DNA from: Campylobacter concisus
GTDB lineage: Bacteria > Campylobacterota > Campylobacteria > Campylobacterales > Campylobacteraceae
DNA length: 64,000 nucleotides
Assembly: GCF_003048875.2 (NCBI RefSeq)
Contig: NZ_CP049264.1
Span: forward strand, 1,240,001 to 1,304,000
Reading direction: 5' to 3'
Shown in pieces: positions 39,301-48,000 of this stretch (positions are counted from its first letter, which is position 1; each line of letters starts with the position of its first letter). A program made the position numbers and the translations under genes. The notes beneath the pieces were generated by a model that did not search any database, was not told the origin of the DNA, and was given only the letters and a program-made list of their open reading frames with translations.

Positions 39301-39980
39301 CCAAGTGCGTTATTTACTATATTTTGGTGCTCAAACTCAGTAGCGCTCATCACCTCAGCAAAGCCATCTGAATCGCTCTTTGGCTTTTCAAGAGCAAGTG
39401 AGCCTGTGCCAGCCTCGTATGCAAGGATGTTCTCGCCACTAGCTCCGCCGCTATTTTTTATATCTCTAAAACGATCTTCTATCTTGTTTGCATTAGCCTC
39501 ATCTTTTGTTTGATCTTGGCTAGAGATCTCCAAATTTGGCACATCCAAAGGATCGATCTGCCCTTCGACTATGTATTTTGAAGTTCGCAGATATGTTGTG
39601 TCTGCACCATAAAGCTTTTGCGTAGAATTTGTCGCGTACTCATAAAGTGTGTTGCCAAACCAGCCTCTGTTTTCATTAAAATTTGTAGCAGCTGAAGCAA
39701 GAAGTGTGTGATTTGCCGTCACTACAAAATTTCGCCCAAGTGAGGTAAAGTTGCCTTTATTGTTTCTTGCGTTGTTGTTTGGGATCTTATTAAACGTAAA
39801 TTTAGTGCCGTTTCTTTGCGTAAATTCCAGCGGTGCATCTGCAGCTTTAAAGATGCCTTTATTTTGCGCAAGATCAAGGTAATCTCTATAAAAATTTGTC
39901 CCTATATCCATAACCTGAGCGTCTAAGCAGCTACATAAAATGCTAGATAAAACAAGAGAAATGCTAAGATTATTTTTCAA
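36339..39980 (-). CDS. Autotransporter serine protease, S6 (IgA-protease/SPATE-like) family
   Basis: The 1213-residue protein has a signal peptide (SISLVLSSILCSCLDAQ) and a protease start typical of S6 enzymes (YRDYLDLAQNKGIFKAADAP). The likely triad is His91 (VVTANHT), Asp127 (GADTTYLRTSK) and Ser272 (LLPGDSGSGFFVYD). A beta-helical passenger (about 320-850) and a C-terminal autotransporter barrel (about 940-1213) follow; the latter contains YGTNIGYDRGYDEF and ends in YKF. The protease would be moved through its own barrel to the surface. The substrate is unknown. It stands alone, downstream of and convergent with tRNA-Met. Confidence 0.85.
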   Translation of the reverse strand: MKNNLSISLVLSSILCSCLDAQVMDIGTNFYRDYLDLAQNKGIFKAADAPLEFTQRNGTKFTFNKIPNNNARNNKGNFTSLGRNFVVTANHTLLASAATNFNENRGWFGNTLYEYATNSTQKLYGADTTYLRTSKYIVEGQIDPLDVPNLEISSQDQTKDEANANKIEDRFRDIKNSGGASGENILAYEAGTGSLALEKPKSDSDGFAEVMSATEFEHQNIVNNALGASVNEIGVAYSAVYKSHYSSVSKPGVYLFMTSNRGFRNRLLPGDSGSGFFVYDTVAQKWVLVGVLTGVEDNKNYASIVTARDFNDYKKEYENLVSGVNVLGSALVQNKDNIFSSANGSNITLNSNLDLGHGGIVVNSGDLTLNSTNGSKIAKFAGFDIAGGASLNLNVVSDTSVHKLGKGSLIVSSSGNKPLRLGEGVVELRALNAFDKIYLTSGRGLLRLGVNENLNDKIFFGNGGGALDLNGFDQTFDNISANSSDAKITNENSQRATLAINGESGKDTIFHASIDKNIELKHSGQGKELVFDGGFDIDGALSLENAKVTLQGHPKTHAIGDASVLTPLAKSKIAAAGLSEPAYMDLTRPSTLFQPDWDERKFSAKDGINLKSSELTIGKDAKLNGDITAKNSVINLSGELTHYIDKFDGSNTYDNGLKYRQDIESKNLLVKDVKFDNKIVMDSDSLLRVGGGTTKLKELVINGKDTPLAKDVLLGDGKFEVENLEVSGAQKLGFEPDSLIKKSLKIKSFGSENEPVLDFKKVLTLGAGMKFDVDFTAALKGGMALDKTYTLVSAQNIINEGAIFNNEQKLGDLFMAYTISNGKIVMKLSDKKGENPAVSSNVVQERVSKFSQRENKILSMLEGTPEFVQAISSGDDEALRKLAQKADKDMKEISTSSLKMSIKALQNSNELMNSRIFQVTQLRVKADISQFKLAGLESDIMPSAKMAYEAAEANRERNNFWANVNGAYFKDRQSDGDLKFYGTNIGYDRGYDEFILGVSAGVSKAKFSSNVLKDDAKIYSFGAYGLFERGAHEIQSNLNFAFINSKRSLDEAQKASAKGRGILSSNYYKYKISLSKSGEYEQSIKPLLALELGANGIDGFKNDRYDQKSINDFNVAVAAGVEYALNSEKNAFSVQFLVKQSVYNSEDKSYVSLNNSSEYVDYKLDNNKLSYKLTLNSDTKLSENLVLSSQLSGMLDNDKNYGISGGLKIEYKF

Positions 39981-40153
39981 GATAAACCTCCATTTTTAAG
40001 ATAAATTCCATTTAAATCGCAAAAAGGCATTATATACCTTTTTAAGTCTTTTGATGATTAAAATCTTAATTATTTTTTAAACGATAAATTTACTTTAGAA
40101 AATTTACCCCTGCATCTTTTAAATTTATCTCGATTTTTAAGCTAGCATTTGGC

Positions 40154-40159
40154 TATAAT
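40154..40159 (+). promoter_or_regulatory. -10 box of the Tat-binding-protein/NapH-like/NifB-like operon
   Basis: GGCTATAAT is a consensus -10, 148 bases upstream of the first gene, giving a long leader. Confidence 0.55.
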
Positions 40160-40172
40160 CACTCAAATTTAG

Positions 40173-40186
40173 ATTGCGGTCGCAAT
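40173..40186. promoter_or_regulatory. Operator-like palindrome near the transcription start
   Basis: ATTGCG-GT-CGCAAT has perfect 6-base arms and begins 14 bases after the -10 box, so it covers the early transcript. This is a normal place for a repressor to act. The regulator is unknown. Confidence 0.4.
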
Positions 40187-40306
40187 TTACATTTGCATAA
40201 ATTTACCTTCAACTACCATTTTTGCAAATTTCAAAAGTCAAATTTCACAAGTTTCGCGTGCCGAAAATATCAAATTTACATTTCTTAAATCCCAAAAGGA
40301 GATTTC

Positions 40307-41167
40307 GTGGAATTAAAACAAACCGGTATATCACGCCGTGGCTTTTTAAAAGGTGCTTTAGCCACAGCGGCTATTGCCACGCCACAAACGATGCTGGCTG
40401 GCTTTACGCCATTTAAGTCTGACTCGCTTCAAGTTTGGTCGTGTGGAGGCCTATCTGAAGCTTTTAACGAGCTAAATGCCATTTACGAGTCAAGAACAGG
40501 GCACAACATCCAATACACTGGCGCCTTTGCTGGCGCTCTTGGCAAGTCGCTTTTAGCACTTCAAAGCACGACCGAGCTCTTTGGAGCAAGGGTTTTAGAG
40601 CTTTCTAAAAAGCTTCGCAAAGCTGGTCTTAGCCTTCATTTTAGACCGCTATGCTTTACTGACTACGTCCTAGTCGTGCCAAAAGGAAACCCTGCTGGCA
40701 TTCGCGACTTAAAAGACCTTGCTGAGCCAGGAGTTAGAGTGATGCTGCCTCTTAGATCATCGCCCCCTGGAAGTGGCCCAGTCAAAGGGATCTTAAAAAA
40801 CTCAAACCTAACTGATGCGGTGATGAAAAACATGGTCGCAAACGGATCATGCGTCATAAATATGATGTGCGAGCTAGTTGATGGCAAGGGCGATGCTTCG
40901 ATCATCGAAAAGCGCCTAACAACGCACGATAGATTTAAAGACAAGATCGAGTATATGTCCATCGACGAAAAGCTCATCCCACCTGGACCGCTCACTTTTA
41001 CGCTAAACATAATGAAATATGTAAAAGATGAAAGGCTAGCAAATGACTTTGCAGACTTTGTTTGCGGCACTGAGGGGCAAGAAATTTTTGAAAAACATGG
41101 CTTTACCTCCATTTATTCAGCGCGTGGGCTAGAGCTTATAGAAAGGTTTGGTGTAAAAGATGTGTAG
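40307..41167 (+). CDS. Tat-exported substrate-binding protein (ModA/periplasmic binding-like)
   Basis: The 286-residue protein has a Tat signal (SRRGFLKG followed by ALATAAIATPQTMLAG). It continues as a type 2 periplasmic binding fold: LQVWSCGGLSEAFNELNAIY, QYTGAFAGALGKSLLAL, YVLVVPKGNPAGIRDLKDL, LPLRSSPPGSGPVKGIL, GKGDASIIEKR and FADFVCGTEGQEIFEKHGF. This resembles molybdate or tungstate binding proteins, but no permease or ATPase gene accompanies it. Unusually for the family it has several Cys. Tat export suggests folding with a cofactor before export. The start is GTG with AAAAGGAG. It overlaps the next gene by 8 bases. Confidence 0.72.
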   Translation: MELKQTGISRRGFLKGALATAAIATPQTMLAGFTPFKSDSLQVWSCGGLSEAFNELNAIYESRTGHNIQYTGAFAGALGKSLLALQSTTELFGARVLELSKKLRKAGLSLHFRPLCFTDYVLVVPKGNPAGIRDLKDLAEPGVRVMLPLRSSPPGSGPVKGILKNSNLTDAVMKNMVANGSCVINMMCELVDGKGDASIIEKRLTTHDRFKDKIEYMSIDEKLIPPGPLTFTLNIMKYVKDERLANDFADFVCGTEGQEIFEKHGFTSIYSARGLELIERFGVKDV

Positions 41168-41972
41168 TAGCTGTAATAGCGCATGCTCTAATAGCAGTGC
41201 ATGTGGCAATGTAAATTTAAAAAAGAAAAGCAAAAACTCTCCCACAACAAAGATAAGACGCCTAGTGCAGCTCATCTTTATAGCTGGCATCGGACAATGG
41301 GCGTATTATGGCATTTTTAGATGCCCTTTTGTAGTGCCATTTGTAAATTGCCAAAACTGCCCTATCATCACCTGTTGGGGGCGGATCACATCGCTATTTT
41401 TTGGATTTTGGCTATTTATCCCAGCGCTTGTCATCCTCTTTGGCAGGGCATTTTGTGGCTGGGTCTGTCCAGCTGGCTTTGTCAATCAAATGCTTGGTAA
41501 ATTTGCCTTTTTCAAGCTAAAAATCCGCAGCAAAAAGCTAATATTCGCTCAAATAGGCATGCTAGTTGCCATAGCAATCAGTCTTTGGGTCTATTTCGTC
41601 TGGGGCAATCCTCGCATGATGATACCTATAAGAACGAGCGACGAGTACCTAACTGCCGTTACTTTATCACTTCGCTTTGGCGAATGGGAGTGGGTCACTC
41701 GCACGGTGATCATCATCTCAGTCATGCTAGCCTCGCTAATCATAGCCAACCTTTGGTGCCGTTTCGTCTGCCCATCAGGTGGTGTGCTTGAAATTTTGCG
41801 TAAATTTTCGATATTTCGCGTCTATAAAACAAGTGCCTGTGACGACTGCGACGCATGCTTGCGCAAGTGCGAAATGGGGACAAGACCTGATGAGATAAAC
41901 TGCACAAACTGCGGAGACTGCCTAAATGTCTGCCATGCAAATGCCATTAAATTTGGAAGGAAAAAGAGCTAA
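41160..41972 (+). CDS. NapH/NosR-like membrane-bound polyferredoxin
   Basis: The 270-residue protein begins with an unusual Cys cluster (MCSSCNSACSNSSACGN). It has about four membrane segments, with two CxxxCP motifs at membrane edges (FCGWVCPAGFVNQ and WCRFVCPSGGVLE). It ends with two 4Fe-4S ferredoxin motifs (CDDCDACLRKCEMG and CTNCGDCLNVCHANA). This is the NapH/NosR/RdxA architecture, passing electrons across or along the cytoplasmic membrane. It overlaps both neighbours, so the three products are made together. It probably supplies electrons to one of them or to an unseen partner (inference). Confidence 0.82.
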   Translation: MCSSCNSACSNSSACGNVNLKKKSKNSPTTKIRRLVQLIFIAGIGQWAYYGIFRCPFVVPFVNCQNCPIITCWGRITSLFFGFWLFIPALVILFGRAFCGWVCPAGFVNQMLGKFAFFKLKIRSKKLIFAQIGMLVAIAISLWVYFVWGNPRMMIPIRTSDEYLTAVTLSLRFGEWEWVTRTVIIISVMLASLIIANLWCRFVCPSGGVLEILRKFSIFRVYKTSACDDCDACLRKCEMGTRPDEINCTNCGDCLNVCHANAIKFGRKKS

Positions 41973-42799
41973 TGATCTTTCGCACTAAAGCTGATCTAGA
42001 TAACCACCCATGCTTTAACAAAAAGGCCTCCGCTAGCTACGGACGCGTGCATCTACCAGTTGCCCCTCACTGCAACATCCAGTGCAACTTCTGCAACCGC
42101 ATATATGACTGCGCTAATGAAAATCGCCCTGGCGTAACAGCAAAGGTGCAAACGCCAGATGAATCGGTGAAATTTTTAGAAAAGCTCTTTAAATTTAGAC
42201 AAGACATCTCAGTCATCGGCATCGCTGGACCTGGTGATCCGATGTGCGACGCTGACAAGACACTAGCGACCTTTGAAAAGTGCAAGTCCCACTTCCCAAA
42301 CGCCCTGCTCTGCCTCTCAACTAATGGCTTAGCGCTGCCTGAGCACGTTGATGAGATCGTACGTCTTGGCGTGAGCCACGTGACAGTGACTGTTAATGCC
42401 GTGACACCAGATGTTGGCTCGAAGGTCTATTCGTGGGTGAGGTATGAGGATAAAAACTACTACGGCGAGGAGGCTGCTAGGATACTGCTAGTGCGCCAAG
42501 ACGAGGGCATCCGCAAGCTAAAAGAGGCTGGCATGCTAGTAAAGATAAACACCGTAGTCATCCCCGGGGTCAATATAGACCACGTCCAACGCATCTCGGC
42601 AAAGGCAAAGCAGTGGGGAGCTGACATAATGAACTGCATGGCGATGATACCGGTGCATGACACACCTTTTGAAAATTTAAAGTCCCCTTCAAGTGATGAA
42701 ATTCACCGCATCCGCAGATCAATAGACAGTGATATAAATCAAATGACGCATTGCAGTAGGTGCCGCGCTGATGCATGCGGGAAGCTTGGCGAAAGATAG
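41972..42799 (+). CDS. NifB-like radical SAM protein without NifX domain
   Basis: The 275-residue protein follows the NifB core: NHPCF (12-15 region), VHLPVAPHCNIQCNFCNR with the radical SAM Cys34, Cys38 and Cys41, DCANENRPGVTAK, IGIAGPGDP, LLCLSTNGLALPEHV (Cys114), HVTVTVNAVTPDVGSKVY, and C-terminal THCSRCRADACGKLGE (Cys261, Cys264). In true NifB, Cys and His at such positions hold the auxiliary clusters that fuse into the 8Fe-9S-carbide NifB cofactor. No nitrogenase gene is visible in the window. Function is therefore open: cofactor assembly for another enzyme is the leading idea. It ends the operon, before a strong terminator. Confidence 0.8.
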   Translation: MIFRTKADLDNHPCFNKKASASYGRVHLPVAPHCNIQCNFCNRIYDCANENRPGVTAKVQTPDESVKFLEKLFKFRQDISVIGIAGPGDPMCDADKTLATFEKCKSHFPNALLCLSTNGLALPEHVDEIVRLGVSHVTVTVNAVTPDVGSKVYSWVRYEDKNYYGEEAARILLVRQDEGIRKLKEAGMLVKINTVVIPGVNIDHVQRISAKAKQWGADIMNCMAMIPVHDTPFENLKSPSSDEIHRIRRSIDSDINQMTHCSRCRADACGKLGER

Positions 42800-42803
42800 C
42801 GAT

Positions 42804-42831
42804 AAAAGACACTAAATTTGGTGTCTTTTTT
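42804..42831 (+). terminator. Intrinsic terminator of the NifB-like operon
   Basis: AAAAGACAC (42804-42812) pairs with GTGTCTTTT (42821-42829), followed by further Ts. Confidence 0.85.
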
Positions 42832-43065
42832 GGTTTGTAGTTTGTAGCTAAATTTAACTTTGTTTTAAAGCCATAACGCCGTTTTGAGAGAAATTTAAAT
42901 TTATAAATATTTAGCGCTCTGTTTCTTTCATAAATTTATAGGCTTTTTTGATCTGAAGCAACGATATCACCTAGTATCTTTCACTAAAATCCCAAAAAAA
43001 TAATACTTTAGCTATATATGTTTTATAAATTTGTCCGATATGGCTTAGAATACAACGAGGAAAAG

Positions 43066-44958
43066 ATGAAAGATAAAAAACTAATCATAAAAGACATTCA
43101 GGGTGAAATTTACGTCATAAGCCAAGATGGAAGTATAAAAATGCTAAAAGATGGCGATGAAATTTACGCTGGTGAGAAAATTTTTACTAAAAATTTAGAC
43201 GCTAAGATCACTTTAGAAGGTGGCGAGGAGATAAATTTAAGTGCTCATCAAAGCATAAATTTAGATGAAATTTTAAAAATTTCAACAAAACCAGCAGAAG
43301 AAAAAGGCGAGAGCGAGCGCGGATACGGATCATCGGCGAGCGAGGGCATATCTTTAAGCGCGGCGAGCTTTGTCACAAGCGGACATAGCGCAAATATCCA
43401 TCAAATTTACAACCAACACAGATCTTTAGAGCCAAACGTAAGTAGCACCCAGTTAGCCCAGCTAAAAAGCGTCTCAGGCGCTTCAAGCACGCTTATAGAA
43501 AAAAGCGGCGGCGCTGCAGAGCCGAAAGAAGAGCCATTTATAGATACCATAAATGTGTTAAAGGTCACAAACAGAGGACTAGACGCAGATATATGGCTTT
43601 ATGACTCAGCTAGAAACCATGGGCGAGGGCTTGATTATTATGATATAGAGCATAATAACAAAAGCATACTAAAAGAGTGGAGTGCAAGCCATCACGTAAG
43701 TGCGACAAGTACATTTAATGACCTATATTACTATAGCGGACAACAGATTGATCCTGGATCTTTCGACACATCAGATCCAGCTAAAGCTAGCAGACTACGC
43801 GACCGTACTCCGACAGCTATGGAGCTTGCTAAGATAGGCAGAGCTCCAAATGCAGACTATGCCAATGATAGACTAAGCGAAAATATGACTAGCCCCTTCA
43901 AGCCAAAAAATCTAAACGGATACTATAAACTATATGAGTCCAAGATCACAGCAGATGGAGTAATGGTCAGCATGGATGGCTGGATATTTATAAAAAATCG
44001 TAGTGATATTAATAATTTTTATTATAATGAAAAGAATGAAAGGCAAAGTATGAAGTTTGAATTTGATGGTAGAGAAATTTCATGGCAGCCATTTGGATCG
44101 GCAAGCGGAAATGGTGGCTTAGACGAAGGCAATATCTCACAAAACGTAAGCACAAGTAGCCTAAATTTAACAGAAGACTACGGCTTTTATAAAGTACATA
44201 TAGAAGTATCTGATGATAGATATAGTTATAGTTTTATAACATTCTCTGGCATCAGCCCTAATAATAAAATTATTTCAGAAGACCCTAATATAAAACTAGT
44301 CAGCAATGCCTACATGGAGGCTCTTGAACACAATCATCTTGTGACAAAAGAGAGCGATACATTTTATAAAGCAGCCAAAAAGCCTGATGGCACTATATTT
44401 GGTAGCAATGCAAGCGACTTTAATGAGCCTTATAGCCTAGAATTTAAAGGTACAAAAGACGTTGGTAGTAACGATGATGACGAATTTATCTTTAACTCAC
44501 ACGATATCGACGCAAAAGGCGGTATAGACACGCTACTTTTTACCCAAAACGTGGATCTAACAAAGATAGAGGAGCTAGATAAGCGCCTTGAGAGCTTTGA
44601 GCGCATCGAGCTTGACAGCACAAAGGCCGTGAAACTAAAGCTAAATGGGCAAAACATAAGCGACATGATAGACTCCAACCCTACCAAAGGGCCTGATGGT
44701 AAAGTAAGCCTAAATACCATCCTTAAAATTTCAGGAGATAGTGACGACGTGGTGCAGCTAGTTGGAAATTTCGTAAAGGCCACAAATGGCGAAGTAGCCG
44801 CCCTAAATACAAAGCATAGCGTCATCGGAGCTGATTATAACAAGCTCACAATAGAGCCAAGTGGCGACGCGGTCAATCAAGTCTATAGAGGCAAAAACGA
44901 CGCTGGGCAGACATTTTTTGTCGAGATAGATAAAAACGTACATGTCGAGGTGATGTAG
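43066..44958 (+). CDS. Secreted protein with N-terminal retention-like module, PA14-like domain and C-terminal module (short paralogue)
   Basis: The 630-residue protein begins KLIIKDIQGEIYVISQDGSI and KDGDEIYAGEKIFT. This matches the small N-terminal module of large type I-secreted adhesins such as LapA. A GHSANIHQIYNQHRSLE motif follows, then a PA14-like domain starting near RGLDADIWLYD. The C-terminal module has FIFNSHDIDAKGGIDTLLF and VLNTILKISGDSDD-type strands. No classical signal peptide is present. The ATG at 43066 follows GAGGA; the frame extends upstream to 43018 without support. It aligns along its length with the ends of the next protein and lacks the central repeats. Confidence 0.65.
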   Translation: MKDKKLIIKDIQGEIYVISQDGSIKMLKDGDEIYAGEKIFTKNLDAKITLEGGEEINLSAHQSINLDEILKISTKPAEEKGESERGYGSSASEGISLSAASFVTSGHSANIHQIYNQHRSLEPNVSSTQLAQLKSVSGASSTLIEKSGGAAEPKEEPFIDTINVLKVTNRGLDADIWLYDSARNHGRGLDYYDIEHNNKSILKEWSASHHVSATSTFNDLYYYSGQQIDPGSFDTSDPAKASRLRDRTPTAMELAKIGRAPNADYANDRLSENMTSPFKPKNLNGYYKLYESKITADGVMVSMDGWIFIKNRSDINNFYYNEKNERQSMKFEFDGREISWQPFGSASGNGGLDEGNISQNVSTSSLNLTEDYGFYKVHIEVSDDRYSYSFITFSGISPNNKIISEDPNIKLVSNAYMEALEHNHLVTKESDTFYKAAKKPDGTIFGSNASDFNEPYSLEFKGTKDVGSNDDDEFIFNSHDIDAKGGIDTLLFTQNVDLTKIEELDKRLESFERIELDSTKAVKLKLNGQNISDMIDSNPTKGPDGKVSLNTILKISGDSDDVVQLVGNFVKATNGEVAALNTKHSVIGADYNKLTIEPSGDAVNQVYRGKNDAGQTFFVEIDKNVHVEVM

Positions 44959-45025
44959 TACAAACTATATAAATTTTAAGAGATTTTCCGATACTACAAT
45001 ACACACATTTTGCAGGGATGAAAAA

Positions 45026-48000
45026 ATGCCAAATTTTGACGCCATAAGGATCGGCGTTATCAAAAAGATCAAGGGTGAAGCCATCGCCATAAGCAGGGAC
45101 GGCACTATGAGGGTGCTGCACAAAGGCGATGAAATTTACCTTGGTGATGATATAAAAACGAGCGAAAACTCGAACCTTACCATTGTTTTTGATGACGGCG
45201 AAAAGGCTTATGTCGGCTTTAGCTCGGTATTTCACACTATAAATGTCTTTGCCGAGCATAAAGGCGAGCTAGTCATCCCAAAAAATGCAAACATCCTTGA
45301 AAACCACAAAGAACACGCAAATGACGATGATCAAATCTCCCATCAAGAGCTATCTCCTCACGGCTCATCATCGCAATACTCTGCCTCTATGGGCAGCAGT
45401 GGTGGCATCAAATTTGAACTAGGCGGCCACTACTCAAATATCTACGACTTCTATACTGGTTTGCGCGCTCTTGAAGCTAGGCATGACGAGATCAAATGGC
45501 CAGTTGGCGAGGCTAAGATCGGTGGGGTCTCATACGATGGATTTGGCACTCAAAACCTAAATTTTACGCAACCAGAGCCAAACATCGTGCTAAATTTCAA
45601 CCTCACAAGCGACACTGGCGATAAAAAGGGCTTTCTAGGAGGAGCACAGCTAAACTCGCTACCAAAAACTCCTGATGGCAAAAAGATCATCACAAGCATA
45701 GACGCCCATATCCCAGACGTTGCTAAAAATGGCGACATCATCACGATAAAAACAAATATGAAAGGTGGTGGCAAAACTAGCAACTACAAAGTAAATACTA
45801 TCACAAACGAGCTAATCCCAGTTGATAGCACCGGCACGCCCACTGGAGCGGCTCCTATACCTATCGTAAATGGCAAAGCAGAGATCACTGGGGTTGAAAT
45901 TTTAAACCATGGCAAAACAACCGTGACAAGCTCATACACCACTGGTGGCAAGACATTTACCGCGCCACCAACTACTTATGAGTTAAATGACACGCCAGCC
46001 ATCTCAAAAGTGACAGCCACGCTTGATCTTGATAAAAATGGCGACGGCGTGATAGATGCGACCGAGCTAGGATATGGCAGTGGCACGCAAACTAGCGGTA
46101 TGAAATTTGTAGTGCCTGATGAGCTTAGCACCGGAGATAAGATCACGTTTAAGCTAAATGAACCGGGCAAACCACCAGTTGAGAAGAAATTTACGCTAGA
46201 TAAAGAAAATGGCACAGCAACTGACGAGGACGGCAACACATATACATTTACGACCGATGAAAATGGCGCAGTTAGCTTTAGCGTGCCAAATATCGCAAAC
46301 ATCACGGCAGGAAGCAGCATAGAAACTGGCGTAGTTGATAAATTTGGCAACGTCTCAGCCACAAGCACTACGCCAAGCAGCAGCGTAAGCGACACAGTCA
46401 AAGTGACGCTAACAGCTGATAAAAATGGCGATGGACTGATAAGTAGCGACGAGATAGGTGACGGCACTTCAAAGATTGAGATAAATTTACCTCGCACTAT
46501 AAAGCCAAAAGAGAGCGTCACTATAAACATAGGTGGCTCGCCAAAAGAATTTGTAGTAAGCGACGATGGCACAAGCGTCTATGATAAAAATAACCCAAGC
46601 GTAGTAGTGCCAATAGTTAATGCTAAATTTGAAGTGCCAGGCGTAAGCGTGCCAGTAGCACCTGGCTCAAGTGTATCTATAAATACAACGGTTAATGACG
46701 AGCATGGCACGCCAAAACCAAATGGCACAAGCAGCCAAACCACTCCAAGCGTAGTAGTAGCTCCACCTGTAAAATCAGCCAAAATAAGCTTTGATAGTGA
46801 CTTGGGCTCTAGCAATAGAACACCAGATGGCAAGATAGATACCTCAGAAAATAGATACAATGACGGCGACCCAACAAAGACCGAGGCCTCTATAAAAATC
46901 CCAAGCGTGATAAAAGAAGGCGATAAGATAGCCATAGATGTCACTAACCCAGACGGCAGTAAAACGCACAAGGTCTATACATACACTAATGGCAAGATAA
47001 TCGCCCCTGATCACAATGAAGTGCCACTAAATGATGGTAAATTTAAGATCACAGTGCCAATAGAGCATGGCAAAACCACAAGCATAACGACGACCATGAT
47101 GGATAAGGCTGGCAACAAAGGCGAGAGCGACACAAATGAGATAAAATTTAGCGACAGCCCAGTAGCGAAATTTGTAAAAGACGCTGACGGAGACGGGCTC
47201 ATAGATGACACCACTGGAGCCATAACGACCTCTGATGTAAAGGTCTATCTCCCAAGTAGCGCGGTGCCAAAAGATGAGCTAAAGATAAGCATCCTAAACC
47301 CACTTACTAACAAACAATCAACCGTGAGCTACATCCTAGACGATGATGGCGTGCATATGATAAACAAAAAAGACCAAAGCGATATAAAAGTGATAAGTGA
47401 CGGCGCTATCACCATACCAGACGTGACGGTAAGCAGCAAGCGCCCGACCTTAGTCGATGCGACCCTTATAAAAGATGACGGGAGTGCAATATCAGGCACT
47501 TCAAGTGGCAGGCTATTTGCCTTTGGTGTGCTGGACTACATAGACGACGTAAAGCTTGTTACAAAGATAGATAATGCCGACATCCACTCCGCAAAATACC
47601 TAAACGAAGAGGACTACGAGCATATCATCTCAACAAGCCAGTATGAGTCAAATTCGACCCAAAAGATAAACTACAACATCGCTCTTACAAATGACGAACA
47701 GCCATACATTAAATTTGGCATAAACAAGCCCGATACCACAAGCGACGGCAAAGGCTACGTGCTAATAGAGATAAAAGATGAAAACGCAAATGTAAGTGAT
47801 AGCTTTATAGCTAAGATCGAAAACAACACCGTTATAGCAGACTTTGAAAAGGTTGGCAAAAAGCTAGATAGAACTCACCACATCATAGACGCCACCTACG
47901 TGGGAACTGACGGCGTGCCTCAAAGAGATGATAACCTAACTATCACAGTCGATCTTGACTCAAAGCCTGACAAGCTAATAGAATCTGACTTTGATAATAT

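Larger units (their letters stand above)
39981..40306. other. Intergenic region carrying the promoters of the autotransporter and the Tat/NapH/NifB-like cluster
   Basis: These 326 bases separate two divergent units. The right part holds a consensus -10 (40154-40159) and a 14-base palindrome (40173-40186). The roughly 120-base untranslated leader that follows is AT-rich and contains no ORF. The left part upstream of the autotransporter is AT-rich and shows nothing definite. Confidence 0.5.

Noticed and set aside
40307-41167. Full molybdate ABC transporter
   Set aside because: The binding protein is not followed by ModB or ModC. The next genes are an Fe-S membrane protein and a radical SAM protein.
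42962-42967. CGATAT upstream of 43066 and a similar CCGATAC upstream of 45026, possible sigma-28 promoter boxes
   Set aside because: No matching -35 at the right distance in either place; six-base matches are expected by chance in this DNA.
45976-46971. Long antisense frames inside the giant adhesin gene (198 and 130 residues)
   Set aside because: They mirror the low-complexity Gly/Thr/Ser-rich repeats and have no start signals. The sense frame is much better supported.
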